Shown one piece after another: positions 1 through 9,872 of a DNA stretch of 35,624 nucleotides. Position 1 is the first letter of the stretch. Every line of letters starts with the position of its first letter. The DNA comes from Phycisphaerales bacterium (GTDB lineage Bacteria; Planctomycetota; Phycisphaerae; WQYP01). Location: positions 1-35,624 of the forward strand of contig JABEVB010000118.1 in the NCBI GenBank assembly GCA_013044165.1. Direction: 5' to 3'. Under the pieces are notes generated by a model. That model saw only the letters and a list, made by a program, of their open reading frames with translations. It was not told where the DNA came from and did not search any database. The position numbers and the translations under genes were made by a program.

Positions 1-126
1 CGGAGGCGTGTTAGGGCCGAGTTGGTCATAAACTTCCCGTAATGATTGACAGTTGCAAAAAGCTGCATACCATTGCAGTAGCGTAGCCTATGGGCAGTGA
101 GATGTGTTTGGCACTGGTTAGGGCTT

Positions 127-1170
127 ATGAGCGACCGCGAAAAATTCACCCCTGATGAACTGGCAATCGTGCTGAGTCATTTTGACATTGGCGTGATCGA
201 AACGATTAAGGAGTTTCCGCGTGGCTCGCGGAAGGCCCCTAAGTTGCTGCTGCGCACCGAAAAAGGCGAGTTTTTGCTTAAGCGACGCGCCAAAGGCAAG
301 GATGACCCTTTCAAGACTGCGTTTTGCCATGCCATTCAGCTCTACCTTGCCGAAAAGCAATTTCCGCTGCCGCATCTCATAGGGACCCGCAAAGAAAACA
401 ATTCCATGCTGCAACTCTATGGGGGCATCTATGAACTGTTTGAATACATCCGCGGCACAGGTTACGACAATTCCCTGGAATCCACCCATGATTCGGGCCG
501 CATCCTGGCGCTATACCATAAGCTGTTGCGCGACTACACTCCGGAATTTGAACCCGCTACCGGAAGTTACCACTACAATCGCGGCATCGGCACCAGCCTG
601 GACCAGATACCAGACACGGTGATTCGCACGGAAAAACAGAAAGCCATAGATGTAAAAGATGTATCAAATACGCTTTATGCGCTGCGCGAGGCTTACGTGC
701 AGGCGGCCGATAAAACCAACAAAATGGGCATCTTGAACTGGCCTCTGCAAATTGTTCACTGCGATTGGCATCCGGGCAATATGCTGTTTCGAAACAAGCG
801 TGTTGTGGCCGTGATAGACTACGACGCGGCTCGTCTGCAACAACGGATTATTGACCTGGCCAATGGAGTTTTGCAGTTTTCAATTCTGGGTGGCGGCGAT
901 GACCCCTCTCAATGGCCCGACCATGTGGACGAAGCTCGCTTTACTCAATTCATACGAGGATACGATGCGGTGGATGTTATCAGCGAAGCCGAAGTCAAGG
1001 CCATTCCATGGCTCATGATTGAAGCGATGGTGGCGGAGAGTGCATTTCATATCGCCGCTACAGGTTCGTTTGGCCGCATCGAGGGAGTCGGATTTTTGAA
1101 GATGATCGAGCGCAAGGTGGCATGGGTGACGAGCCATGCGGATCATCTGATCAAATTATGCCTTGGCTAG
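127..1170 (+). CDS. Phosphotransferase enzyme family (APH/CotS-like kinase fold) protein
   Basis: ORF 97-1170; motif IVHCDWHPGNMLF...VAVIDYDAA matches the HxDxxxxN catalytic loop and D of the APH fold. ATG at 127 follows AGGG and is a likelier start than 97. Confidence 0.85.
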   Translation: MSDREKFTPDELAIVLSHFDIGVIETIKEFPRGSRKAPKLLLRTEKGEFLLKRRAKGKDDPFKTAFCHAIQLYLAEKQFPLPHLIGTRKENNSMLQLYGGIYELFEYIRGTGYDNSLESTHDSGRILALYHKLLRDYTPEFEPATGSYHYNRGIGTSLDQIPDTVIRTEKQKAIDVKDVSNTLYALREAYVQAADKTNKMGILNWPLQIVHCDWHPGNMLFRNKRVVAVIDYDAARLQQRIIDLANGVLQFSILGGGDDPSQWPDHVDEARFTQFIRGYDAVDVISEAEVKAIPWLMIEAMVAESAFHIAATGSFGRIEGVGFLKMIERKVAWVTSHADHLIKLCLG

Positions 1171-1232
1171 CTTTTTGCCGGTATTGCTGCAACAGCCTGA
1201 GGCCAGTCTTTGGCTCACGACTAGGTCGCGCT

Positions 1233-1418
1233 TTATTCAGCGATTTTATGAAATGTTTTACGCATGGCAGCATGCTCAGCGCCAAAGAGCGTGACAGCCA
1301 TGGCGCTGGCGTTATGCTTGGCCTGCTGGGCATTCCACGTGCCGACGATGCCCCGGCTATCAAAGCAAATCGCTGTAACCTTAATATCAGGCGATCCCAC
1401 ACGGCACAATTGCGTCAT
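1233..1418 (-). CDS. Small hypothetical protein (~61 aa)
   Basis: ATG at 1418 preceded by AAAGGAGA with ~6-7 nt spacing; ORF MTQLCRVGSPDIKVTAICFDSRG...HKIAE; sits convergent to the upstream gene. No family recognised. Confidence 0.4.
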   Translation of the reverse strand: MTQLCRVGSPDIKVTAICFDSRGIVGTWNAQQAKHNASAMAVTLFGAEHAAMRKTFHKIAE

Positions 1419-1631
1419 GTTCAATCTCCTTTACCCGCAGCACCTGCTGCGTTTGGCATCCGAATGGCTGCCAAGCTCAGGATTACGGTCTCTGTGGCGT
1501 CAATGGGTAGATCGCCTCTGCTCAAGCACTGCCGATAATGTCATATCGTGTAATTTGTGCTAACAGGATTACGCCGCTTTGCCGACAATATCAGTGATGG
1601 TGTCACATTCAATTAGGGTCGGGAGAATTTT

Positions 1632-2147
1632 ATGATAAGCACGGGTGTTCTGCAGCACATGCTGCCTATTGTACTTTCGCCGGCAACAAATTGGGCCAGC
1701 CGTGCCGGCGAGGAGATTATAAGACGTGGCCGAGGCCTTAACGAAACGCAGTTGGCCTTGGCCACGAGAATCGGTGTGGCCCGGCCTGACCAAGTGCGCT
1801 ATCAAGTGGTCGAAATGCTGCCACGTCCGTCCGCCGAGTTGGATATGCTCGCACGTCATGGTCATGTGCTAACCTCCGCGACGGAGAGCGTGATGCTGGG
1901 CTACGGCATCTGCGTGCGGCGCGATGTGGACAATATCGAATACTGGCTCGCACATGAACTGGTGCATGTAATGCAATTTGAACGTATCGGCAGCCTGCGC
2001 GAGTTTATCCGGCAATATGTGGCCAACTGCCTTGAGTATGGCCACGACGAGTCCCCTCTAGAAATTGAAGCTCGGACCATTACTGAATATTTGCAGCAGG
2101 CCGGAGAAATACCCCAAACGGCTTGCGAGGTTGCGATGGGAGCTTGA
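1632..2147 (+). CDS. Hypothetical protein with HExxH (HELVHVMQFER) putative zinc metallopeptidase motif
   Basis: GGGAG SD 6 nt before ATG; HELVH followed ~30 aa later by SPLEIEA, a possible third ligand Glu. Confidence 0.65.
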   Translation: MISTGVLQHMLPIVLSPATNWASRAGEEIIRRGRGLNETQLALATRIGVARPDQVRYQVVEMLPRPSAELDMLARHGHVLTSATESVMLGYGICVRRDVDNIEYWLAHELVHVMQFERIGSLREFIRQYVANCLEYGHDESPLEIEARTITEYLQQAGEIPQTACEVAMGA

Positions 2148-2224
2148 CGCTTTGGTTCGATGCAATTGCAGCACACGCAGGCCACAGGTGGAGTGTAACG
2201 GCCCCAGCAGAGAGAGCCATGAAC

Positions 2225-3667
2225 TTACCGCCGTGCCGCATGCAGTGATTGCTCCAACTGCTCCAGGCTCTGGCCTTTGGTTTCCTTAACGCTGAAGAAT
2301 ACAAATACCCATCCCGCCAGGCAGATGCCGGAGTAAAGCCAGAAGGTGCCAGCTATACCCAGCGCCGCGGTCAGCGGTTGAAAACTGTACGTCAGGGCGA
2401 AACAGGCAATCCACAGCGCGGATACGGAGATGGCAACGGACGCACCGCGGACACGATTGGGAAATATCTCAGAAATGAGTACCCAGGTAACCGGCGCCAG
2501 CGACATGGCGTAGAATGCAATGGTCGCCAGAGTAAACGCCAAAACAACAGGACCATGCAGGTGCGCATAAAATGCCCAGCCCACCGCCAGGTGCGACAGT
2601 CCTATTCCGCAGCAGCCTATAAGCATCAATGTTCGGCGACCAATACGATCTACCGTAAATAATGCCACGAACGTGAAGACGAGATTTATCACGCCGGTGA
2701 TAACAATGTTAAACATCTGCTGATTGAGGGTATAGCCGGCTCGGCGGTAGATATCGGTGGCGTAATTAAAAATGACGTTGATCCCGCTCCACTGCTGTAG
2801 CACCGCCAACACAACGCCGACAACCAGAAGCGCCGGCACCCCGCGGTGCAGCAGGTCCTTCCATTGCACCTTCACCAACGATTCGCTTCCGATGCTTTCC
2901 TGAATGCTCTGGCCTGCCGAGCGGGCAAACGCCGCTCCACCAATGGCCGAGAGCACCTGGTGCGCCTGCTGCAGTCGCCCCTCCTTTATGAGCCAGCGTG
3001 GGCTTTCAGGAACGAAAAGGGAACAGAAGAAAAACAGGGCCGATGGGCCCGCAACCGCTATAAACATCCATCGCCATGCCCATAAATCGTACCAGGAGCC
3101 CGCAAGCGAGGCTGTTGTGGCGTGTGCTGGTACATGACGGGTAATAAGCCAATCGGTAATTTGAGCGGCGAGTACTCCAATGACGATGGTCAATTGATTA
3201 AGCGCAACGAGACGGCCACGCCACCGAGCGGGGCTTATTTCGGCAATATACATAGGGGAAATATTCGAGGCTAACCCAATGGCCAAACCACCGGCGACCC
3301 TCCATAGAGTAAAGGCCGCGATTGAACCGGCCATCCCGGTAAAGATGGACGACACCAAAAATACGGCTGCGGAAACAATCAGCATGAGTTTACGGCCAAA
3401 GCGATCGCTTAAGCCCGCCGAACAAATGGACCCGAGAAGCGCACCCACCAACGCGCAGCTGGTAAGCCAGCCCTGTTGGTCAACACCCGTTACATGAAAG
3501 TGGGCAAACAAATAATCTTTTGCGCCGCCAATAACCACCCAATCGTAGCCAAACAGCAGCCCGCCCATGGCTGCGGTGACTGAAATAAGAAGCACAAAAA
3601 CAATATGGAGTTCATCTGCCGGTACACCTGCCGAACTGCTGGCATCGTGCATTGAACCGTTAAGCAT
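2225..3667 (-). CDS. MFS sugar porter family transporter
   Basis: GGLLFGYDWVVIGG, DRFGRK, PESPRWL, WSGINVIFNYA, VDRIGRR, PVTWVLISEIFPNRVRG, ETKGQSLEQ are sugar-porter signatures; AAAGGA SD inside the end of the upstream gene. Confidence 0.93.
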   Translation of the reverse strand: MLNGSMHDASSSAGVPADELHIVFVLLISVTAAMGGLLFGYDWVVIGGAKDYLFAHFHVTGVDQQGWLTSCALVGALLGSICSAGLSDRFGRKLMLIVSAAVFLVSSIFTGMAGSIAAFTLWRVAGGLAIGLASNISPMYIAEISPARWRGRLVALNQLTIVIGVLAAQITDWLITRHVPAHATTASLAGSWYDLWAWRWMFIAVAGPSALFFFCSLFVPESPRWLIKEGRLQQAHQVLSAIGGAAFARSAGQSIQESIGSESLVKVQWKDLLHRGVPALLVVGVVLAVLQQWSGINVIFNYATDIYRRAGYTLNQQMFNIVITGVINLVFTFVALFTVDRIGRRTLMLIGCCGIGLSHLAVGWAFYAHLHGPVVLAFTLATIAFYAMSLAPVTWVLISEIFPNRVRGASVAISVSALWIACFALTYSFQPLTAALGIAGTFWLYSGICLAGWVFVFFSVKETKGQSLEQLEQSLHAARR

Positions 3668-6600
3668 GCGGATCCTTTCGGTTGCGGTATTTCGGCCGGT
3701 GGTTAGAAATGTTGACGCCTAGGCGACCTACGCTTGCCTGAGTTTTTAACATCAAAGCTGGGGCATAGCTGGGATCTATTGCGAGGGCTAGATTGAGGCT
3801 GATCAGACCCTGGGCTATGCGGCCACGGGCGATGGCCGCTTGGGCGAGAAGCACGTTTGCGTAGGCGTTGCGGCGGGCCTCGCGGTCATCGTTAAACAAG
3901 AGCATGTTGGGCAAAGAGGTGGCGAAATAATCAATGGTTGGTTGTGTTTTAAGAAGTTGCCGGGCGTAGTTTTCCAAGCTTGCGATCATGTGCCTGGCTT
4001 GGTTGTGGTGCCCCAGTGCCTGCGATGCGCGAATGGCAAAGTAGGTCATGATGGAAACCGATTTCACCGCCATCTGCTCAAAATCGCCGCGAGCGCTGGC
4101 GGCTCTATTCCACCACTGCCGGGCGACCGCAGGGTTACCGCACGACTGCTGTGCACAGCCCATCGCATAAAAAATATCACTCTGGTTGGCAAGCAAGTGC
4201 CGGGCTTCACCGAGATTTTCTGGAGGTTTAAGTGCGGCGTTAAGATGCTTGACCGCCTGCGATGCATCACCACTTCGCAGGCAATCTTGGGCGAGCAACT
4301 GCCGGGCGCGGGCGTATTCGCCCAGGGCCAAACCCTCGCCCCCTTCCCATGGTTGAAAGTGCCGTGTAGTCAATATTGCTAGAGCCTGCTGCGGCTGGCC
4401 TATGCTGTTGTAAAGGGCGGCTAACTCGATGCACAGGTCATCGCGCTGGTGGACTAGTTCGTTATGCTGCAGAAGTTTAGCCATACGTTTGGCGGGCGAA
4501 TAACCCAATCGCTTCCAAAGCTGATCGCGCTCATAAATAAGCCGGGCATCCAGCGGAGCCGCCTGTATCGCCCGGTTAAAGGCCCTGAGTGCCTGTTGTG
4601 GCTGGCTGCCGACATTGAACTTAGCAATGCCCAAATTCCTCCATGCGATGCTGTTGGTTGGGTCGAGATTTGCGGCGGTTTTCCAGTGCACCATCGCTTC
4701 AGCTCCACGATCGTGCGCATATAAAAAATTGCCTAAATAGTAGTGAGCCTTGCAATCTTTGGCGTCTCGAGTAACGGCCCATTGCAGCGTAATGAGGTCC
4801 TCAAGCAGCCATGGAAAGCAGAAATCGGTGCTGGCTTTATGGGCTAATTTACGATGCTTACGGCTTTTACGAGGCATGGCCTGCACATCGTATAATCGAG
4901 TCAGATGATAGTGCAGCATCGGTAAAGCGCCGGGGGCGGCATGCGCTATGGTTTGTTCGAGCAACTTACAGGCTACAATCAAAAAGCCCGATCGCCAGAC
5001 ATTATGCGTAAGGTCCATGGCAGTAAATGTATCACAACCGATGCTACCGCCGCCGAGCAGTTGCATAAGATCATCAAATGCCGGACGATAAAAAGCATCT
5101 TCATGGGTGCATTGCATCGGCGGTTCGCTTGAGTTGCCACAGGCTGCCTGTGCCAGAGCGTACAACGCCGCAGCCTGCGGATTGTGCTGGTGTAAACCAC
5201 GGCTCGTGAGCCGTTCGATGGCTTTTGCATAGTTTTTGTTGCGACAATCCAACTCAGCCAGCCGCATGGAAGCGACGTCGGCCCAGGCAGCGCTCCATGT
5301 GGCTTTGGCAAAGGCATCGTAAGCGCCGTCAAAGTCGTTTTGAAATTGCAACGCAATGCCCAGATTGTAAAGCGGTTCGGCGTCGCGCGGGTTGGCGTTG
5401 CGTTGCGTAAGCCGGGTCACGGCCTTGCGAAAACACTCAGTAGCGGCCGAAAAAAGGCCTCGTCCCAGCAGCCGCAGGCCCAGAGCATTATTGGCGCGGC
5501 AGTCATTGGGATCGCGGCGGATGATCTCTTGCCAATATATTTCTGGATCACGCGTGGCGTGACGGTATTGATCGAGGTGTAGTCCATTAATATAAAGTTC
5601 GTCGGTGGAGGTAATAGTGGCAGGCAATCGCGGCTCAACTGCCGGAGTTGGTGGTTGGCCCGCATAGGCCTCGCTATTTTCGTAGGATATCAGCAGCGTA
5701 CCGGCTGAATCCTCCACCCGCAGGGTGAGCGCAGCGGGTGAGATGCCGCAAGGCAATGCCAGCGAGTGCAGCAGGGGTTGATTGGGCGCAAGAGTGCTTT
5801 TGATACGCCAGAATGTTCGACCGCAAGCACTCAATGTTATGTGACAATTTGGTTGAACGCTTGTAACAGCAACGCCCAATTGCACTCGGCCATCGGCAAC
5901 TTTAAGGCTGACGGCTGCAGAAATATTAGCAGCTTGGGCTGGGCCAATTTGCTGGATGGGGTACCAGTATTGCCGGAATTGCCGAATTTCCCCTGGATGA
6001 AGAAATGAAAAATCGGGTTGATTGTCAGTGAAAACGCCGGCCATGAGTTCTACATAAGGTCCGTCTCCATCCGTAAGGTTGCGGTCCCAGGCATAGCCAA
6101 AATTGTGGTTACCCCAAGTCCACTGTTTTTTTCCCGGCGCGATGTGATGATCGGCGATGTGCACAAAACCGGCTTTGGCGGCATGATCGTAGCCACCGAG
6201 AAAGTCCTGTTTGGACCCGATAGCCATGTAGCTGGTTGGCACCGGAATGTTGGCGTACCAACTTAAATCGTTCGGTTGGTAATCACCGGTTGGCTTAAAA
6301 TGGGCGGGGGCTTCGTGTTCGGGCACGCCATGTTTGGCGCGGCCTTTATAGTCTATACCGTAATAATGGCCTTGGCAGAGCGGGAAACTGGACATGGCCC
6401 GCCGCGCGTGATCAGCGACAAAGTGGACATCCGGTGGAAAGAACGACTGGTAGCGCTCGTGGACGCGAGCGGCGGCGTTGGCCCACCACAGAAACGTCTG
6501 TGTGGTCAGCGTACAATTGTGCAGCCGAACCTTTAGTTCCAAAACGGCACTGGCCGGATGCAGGCAAATGCCATGAGACGCCTCAAGCCGGCTCAGCCGA

Positions 6601-7091
6601 TCGCGATCATTAAGCCAGATGGTGCGAGCGCCGGTGGCATGCTCTTCTATATCAAATCGCATAGGTAAAAACGTGCCGGGCCGATGGTGTTGCGGCCAGT
6701 TAAACTCGACTCCACCAGAAGCCCAGGGGCCGGCCAACCCGACCAGGGCAGGTTTAATAACATTCTGCCGATAAAAAAAATCATAGTTATTGGTCTTGTC
6801 AAGCCCTATGTGAATCCGTCCGCCCAGCTCCGGAAGGATCATCACGCGGATAAACTCATTTTCAATATGCAAAGCCTGCCACAGTCGCGGAATCTTTTGG
6901 GTTGCAATGCGATCAATGAATGGGAGTGGATAGACCCGTCCGCTGCTGCCCTGGTATACGCGACGATTAAGGAACATGGGATTTTTTTCCGGTGGCATGG
7001 GTTGGTAGGTGTCTATTGCGACGGGTTCAAACCATGCTTTGACCGGCCCGGCCTCTCCGATGGGTGGCGTTGGCAAAATAAGCTCAGACAT
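3660..7091 (-). CDS. DUF5107-domain tetratricopeptide-repeat protein
   Basis: N-terminus (RVMILPELGGRIHIGLDKTNNYDFFYRQNVIKPALVGLAGPWASGGVEFNWPQHHRP) resembles DUF5107; C-terminal ~600 aa carries TPR-like repeats. GTG at 7121 or ATG at 7091 possible. Confidence 0.82.
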   Translation of the reverse strand: MSELILPTPPIGEAGPVKAWFEPVAIDTYQPMPPEKNPMFLNRRVYQGSSGRVYPLPFIDRIATQKIPRLWQALHIENEFIRVMILPELGGRIHIGLDKTNNYDFFYRQNVIKPALVGLAGPWASGGVEFNWPQHHRPGTFLPMRFDIEEHATGARTIWLNDRDRLSRLEASHGICLHPASAVLELKVRLHNCTLTTQTFLWWANAAARVHERYQSFFPPDVHFVADHARRAMSSFPLCQGHYYGIDYKGRAKHGVPEHEAPAHFKPTGDYQPNDLSWYANIPVPTSYMAIGSKQDFLGGYDHAAKAGFVHIADHHIAPGKKQWTWGNHNFGYAWDRNLTDGDGPYVELMAGVFTDNQPDFSFLHPGEIRQFRQYWYPIQQIGPAQAANISAAVSLKVADGRVQLGVAVTSVQPNCHITLSACGRTFWRIKSTLAPNQPLLHSLALPCGISPAALTLRVEDSAGTLLISYENSEAYAGQPPTPAVEPRLPATITSTDELYINGLHLDQYRHATRDPEIYWQEIIRRDPNDCRANNALGLRLLGRGLFSAATECFRKAVTRLTQRNANPRDAEPLYNLGIALQFQNDFDGAYDAFAKATWSAAWADVASMRLAELDCRNKNYAKAIERLTSRGLHQHNPQAAALYALAQAACGNSSEPPMQCTHEDAFYRPAFDDLMQLLGGGSIGCDTFTAMDLTHNVWRSGFLIVACKLLEQTIAHAAPGALPMLHYHLTRLYDVQAMPRKSRKHRKLAHKASTDFCFPWLLEDLITLQWAVTRDAKDCKAHYYLGNFLYAHDRGAEAMVHWKTAANLDPTNSIAWRNLGIAKFNVGSQPQQALRAFNRAIQAAPLDARLIYERDQLWKRLGYSPAKRMAKLLQHNELVHQRDDLCIELAALYNSIGQPQQALAILTTRHFQPWEGGEGLALGEYARARQLLAQDCLRSGDASQAVKHLNAALKPPENLGEARHLLANQSDIFYAMGCAQQSCGNPAVARQWWNRAASARGDFEQMAVKSVSIMTYFAIRASQALGHHNQARHMIASLENYARQLLKTQPTIDYFATSLPNMLLFNDDREARRNAYANVLLAQAAIARGRIAQGLISLNLALAIDPSYAPALMLKTQASVGRLGVNISNHRPKYRNRKDPHA

Positions 7092-7246
7092 GCAAAGTAT
7101 TCCAGCTTCTGCGGGTTTCACATTACGAAATTCGACAAGCCAATGGATGCTAACGCCAAGAAGGTACTCACGTAAATTGCCAAAAGTACTGGTGGCATGG
7201 ACGATATTCTGATGATCAGGGGCTTGGCCGGCGGTGTGGAATGGGT

Positions 7247-9709
7247 TTATGCGCTTCGCGGCTCAAAATGCCATAGGTGCCGCACCAGAAAATCTCGCGT
7301 TCTCCGCCATGTATAATGCCAGAATGGCCCACCACAGCCGTGATGCCCATTGGGCACCACCAGCAGGTCGAAATCTTTATTGGCACGAATGAGTGCGTCA
7401 ACCACTTGAAACGTGCAGGCGGGATCTACGTTATGATCCATGCCACCGACAATCAGCATCAGCTTACCCGCAAGTTTGTGCGCATTGACTGCATTGGATT
7501 GCTGCACATACCAGTGGCCGATGGGCCAGCACATCCAAAGTTCATTCCACCATATCTTATCTACGCGGTTGTCATGGCAGCCGGAGTTGGCAACGGCAAC
7601 CTTGTAGAACTCGCCAAATGCCAGCAAAGCTCGCATGGCGCTCTGGCCGCCTGCGGATGTGCCATGGATGCCGACTCGTTCGATGTCCATCCAGGGACGG
7701 CTTTGTGCGGCAGCCTTAATCCAGGGGATTCGGTCTGGAAAACCGGAATCGCCCAGATTTTTCCAGCAGACGTCATGAAACGCTTTTGAGCGGTTGCTGG
7801 TCCCCATGCCGTCGCATTTGACTACGATAAAGCCAATTTCGGCCAGTGTTTGCTGCCAGTAAAAATCCTGCCAGCCTTTGGGCACAAAAGCATCCTGGGG
7901 ACCGGCGTAAATGTCTTCCACCACCGGGTAGCGAATAGCAGGATCGAAATTGGAGGGCCTGAAGATCAGGCCATAAATGCTGGTGATTCCGTCACGTCCG
8001 GGCGCTTCAAAACGCTCCGGGCGCGGCAGGCCGGTTTTAAGCAGCATCGCGGCATCGGCACGTTCAAGCGGGCATACCAGCGAGCCATCGTGTGTGCGAC
8101 GCAACTCGGTTGCCGGAGGCAGGTCCACACGTGAAAAGTGATCGAAGTAATATTTGCCATCGGGCGAAAAGTGCAGGTGATGGGTGCCATCGCCGTGTGT
8201 CAGGTGAACAAGGTTCGTTCCGTTAAAATTCACGCGAATGTAATGAATATAATACGGGTCTTGCTCTGGAAAAATGCCGCCAACTTCCAGCAACACCGTC
8301 CGGGCGTGATTGTCCACCTGCACAACTTTACGCACCACCCATGAGCCGTTGGTAATTTGATTCTTAACACGGCCCGTTGTCATATCGTAAAGATACAGAT
8401 GGTTCCAGCCGTCGCGTTCGGACATCCAGATCAGTTCATGAGTGGCATCCAGGTAACAGGTGAATAACTTGCCGGCGTAATCGAAAAATGTTTTGCACTC
8501 TTCATTGACGATGGGGCTGACATGGCACGTATGGGCATCCACCGACACTACGCGCATAACCTGATGACCCCGCTGATTATACAAAAAAGTAAAGCGTGAG
8601 GAATCGGGCCACCAGCGAATGTCGTTTACACTCCAGGGGTTGGCAAAGAGTTTATCACTGACAGGAATCTCGGTTGCTTGCGAAACGTCAAACAGGCACG
8701 GCTTGCGTATCGGAATTGGATCGCCTGGTTTAAGATAACGGAACTCCACCGTACGTGGGTTAATGCTCCCGGGTGGCGCCCACTCTACTTCGGTCACCAC
8801 ACGGTTGGCCCCCTGCCGGACTTTAACAACCACCAGGCGAGTCGAGTCTGGCGACCAATAAAAAACTTCGTCATAATGGTTCTCAGCGAAGCCATCTGTG
8901 GATAAGACTCTGACTTTTCCGCCGGCGGTGGGACGAAGAAATACATTGTGCTCCTGAATGAATGCGAGCCATTTACCGTCGGGAGATTTGCGGTCCGCCG
9001 GGGACCAACGATGAAAGTGCTGCGGCAGCGGCTTATATGACTCGCGTGGAAGCGGCTTGGCCTTGGCCTCGGTAAGGTTGTAATTCCCAAGATTAAGCTG
9101 CCATGTCCTGCCCTCGCACTGAATGTGCAGGCGGCTGGCGTCTTTGTTAATGGCGATAATTGTCAACGACAGGCGATGAGGATCAAAGATTTTACCTGTG
9201 GTGTGGCGCAGTGCGGCGGCCATTCGCACAGGATCGAATGCGGGGCGACGCCAACCGGCGGCAGCATCCACTAATACATACTCGCACTCACCGTGGGGCA
9301 AAGTATTGACATACCAAAATCGGTCTTGACCCTCAAACCAGTGCGGATGCACATCTCTCCTGAAGACTTTATTGGCGGTGTAAGCCCACAGGTTCTCGCC
9401 GCGCGTATAATCGGCCTTGGTGGCGATACGTGAGGCCAAGGGAAGCGGAGCGTGCGGAAGCTCGCCCTGCGGTGGCACGATGCGGACTGAACTTTCTGCA
9501 TCACCACCAGCAACAGCCGCCAAGGCTGTGGCGGCGCCAGCCCCCAAGGCGACGACTTTTGCAGCACCAGCGGCAGCCAATCCGAGCAAATTCCGCCGCG
9601 TTATGCGCGGGCCTGATGCGGGGGTGGGCGATAGCGCTGTCGGTGCACATCCCGTAACTTCGGGCATGCTCTGCTCGGGTGCCTTATGCGCTTGCGGTTG
9701 TTGTTGCAT
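7247..9709 (-). CDS. S9 family peptidase, DPP-IV/prolyl-oligopeptidase type, predicted Tat-exported
   Basis: RITRRNLLGLAAAGAAKVVALGAGAATALA twin-arginine-like signal; beta-propeller segment; GIHGTSAGGQSA (GxSxG), VVPNGHHGCGG near the C-terminus. ATG at 9709 has an upstream GGAGG. Confidence 0.87.
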   Translation of the reverse strand: MQQQPQAHKAPEQSMPEVTGCAPTALSPTPASGPRITRRNLLGLAAAGAAKVVALGAGAATALAAVAGGDAESSVRIVPPQGELPHAPLPLASRIATKADYTRGENLWAYTANKVFRRDVHPHWFEGQDRFWYVNTLPHGECEYVLVDAAAGWRRPAFDPVRMAAALRHTTGKIFDPHRLSLTIIAINKDASRLHIQCEGRTWQLNLGNYNLTEAKAKPLPRESYKPLPQHFHRWSPADRKSPDGKWLAFIQEHNVFLRPTAGGKVRVLSTDGFAENHYDEVFYWSPDSTRLVVVKVRQGANRVVTEVEWAPPGSINPRTVEFRYLKPGDPIPIRKPCLFDVSQATEIPVSDKLFANPWSVNDIRWWPDSSRFTFLYNQRGHQVMRVVSVDAHTCHVSPIVNEECKTFFDYAGKLFTCYLDATHELIWMSERDGWNHLYLYDMTTGRVKNQITNGSWVVRKVVQVDNHARTVLLEVGGIFPEQDPYYIHYIRVNFNGTNLVHLTHGDGTHHLHFSPDGKYYFDHFSRVDLPPATELRRTHDGSLVCPLERADAAMLLKTGLPRPERFEAPGRDGITSIYGLIFRPSNFDPAIRYPVVEDIYAGPQDAFVPKGWQDFYWQQTLAEIGFIVVKCDGMGTSNRSKAFHDVCWKNLGDSGFPDRIPWIKAAAQSRPWMDIERVGIHGTSAGGQSAMRALLAFGEFYKVAVANSGCHDNRVDKIWWNELWMCWPIGHWYVQQSNAVNAHKLAGKLMLIVGGMDHNVDPACTFQVVDALIRANKDFDLLVVPNGHHGCGGPFWHYTWRRTRDFLVRHLWHFEPRSA

Positions 9710-9774
9710 GAATGCGTAACCTCCCGTCATCCTTTGTGAAAGCCAAACGCTGCCCGGTGCAGATTTATTTCGGT

Positions 9775-9803
9775 ACTATACGTACTGGCTATGAAGGTGT
9801 CAT
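9775..9803 (-). promoter_or_regulatory. Candidate sigma70-type promoter for the S9 peptidase/DUF5107/MFS operon
   Basis: Minus strand ATGACA-N17-TATAGT (-35 at 9798-9803, -10 at 9775-9780), ~60-70 nt upstream of the start. Confidence 0.5.
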
Positions 9804-9872
9804 GATGTAAGGCGATCTCTTTGACATTGAATATAATTGCAGATGTTTCTTTGTGTTTTGGAGCGTTTTGTT

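Noticed and set aside
7277-7789. 170-aa plus-strand ORF
   Set aside because: Antisense to the S9 peptidase catalytic domain; no recognisable motifs.
9821-9837. TTGACATTGAATATAAT as a promoter for the 9873 gene
   Set aside because: The two hexamers are only 5 bp apart, so they cannot form a standard -35/-10 pair.
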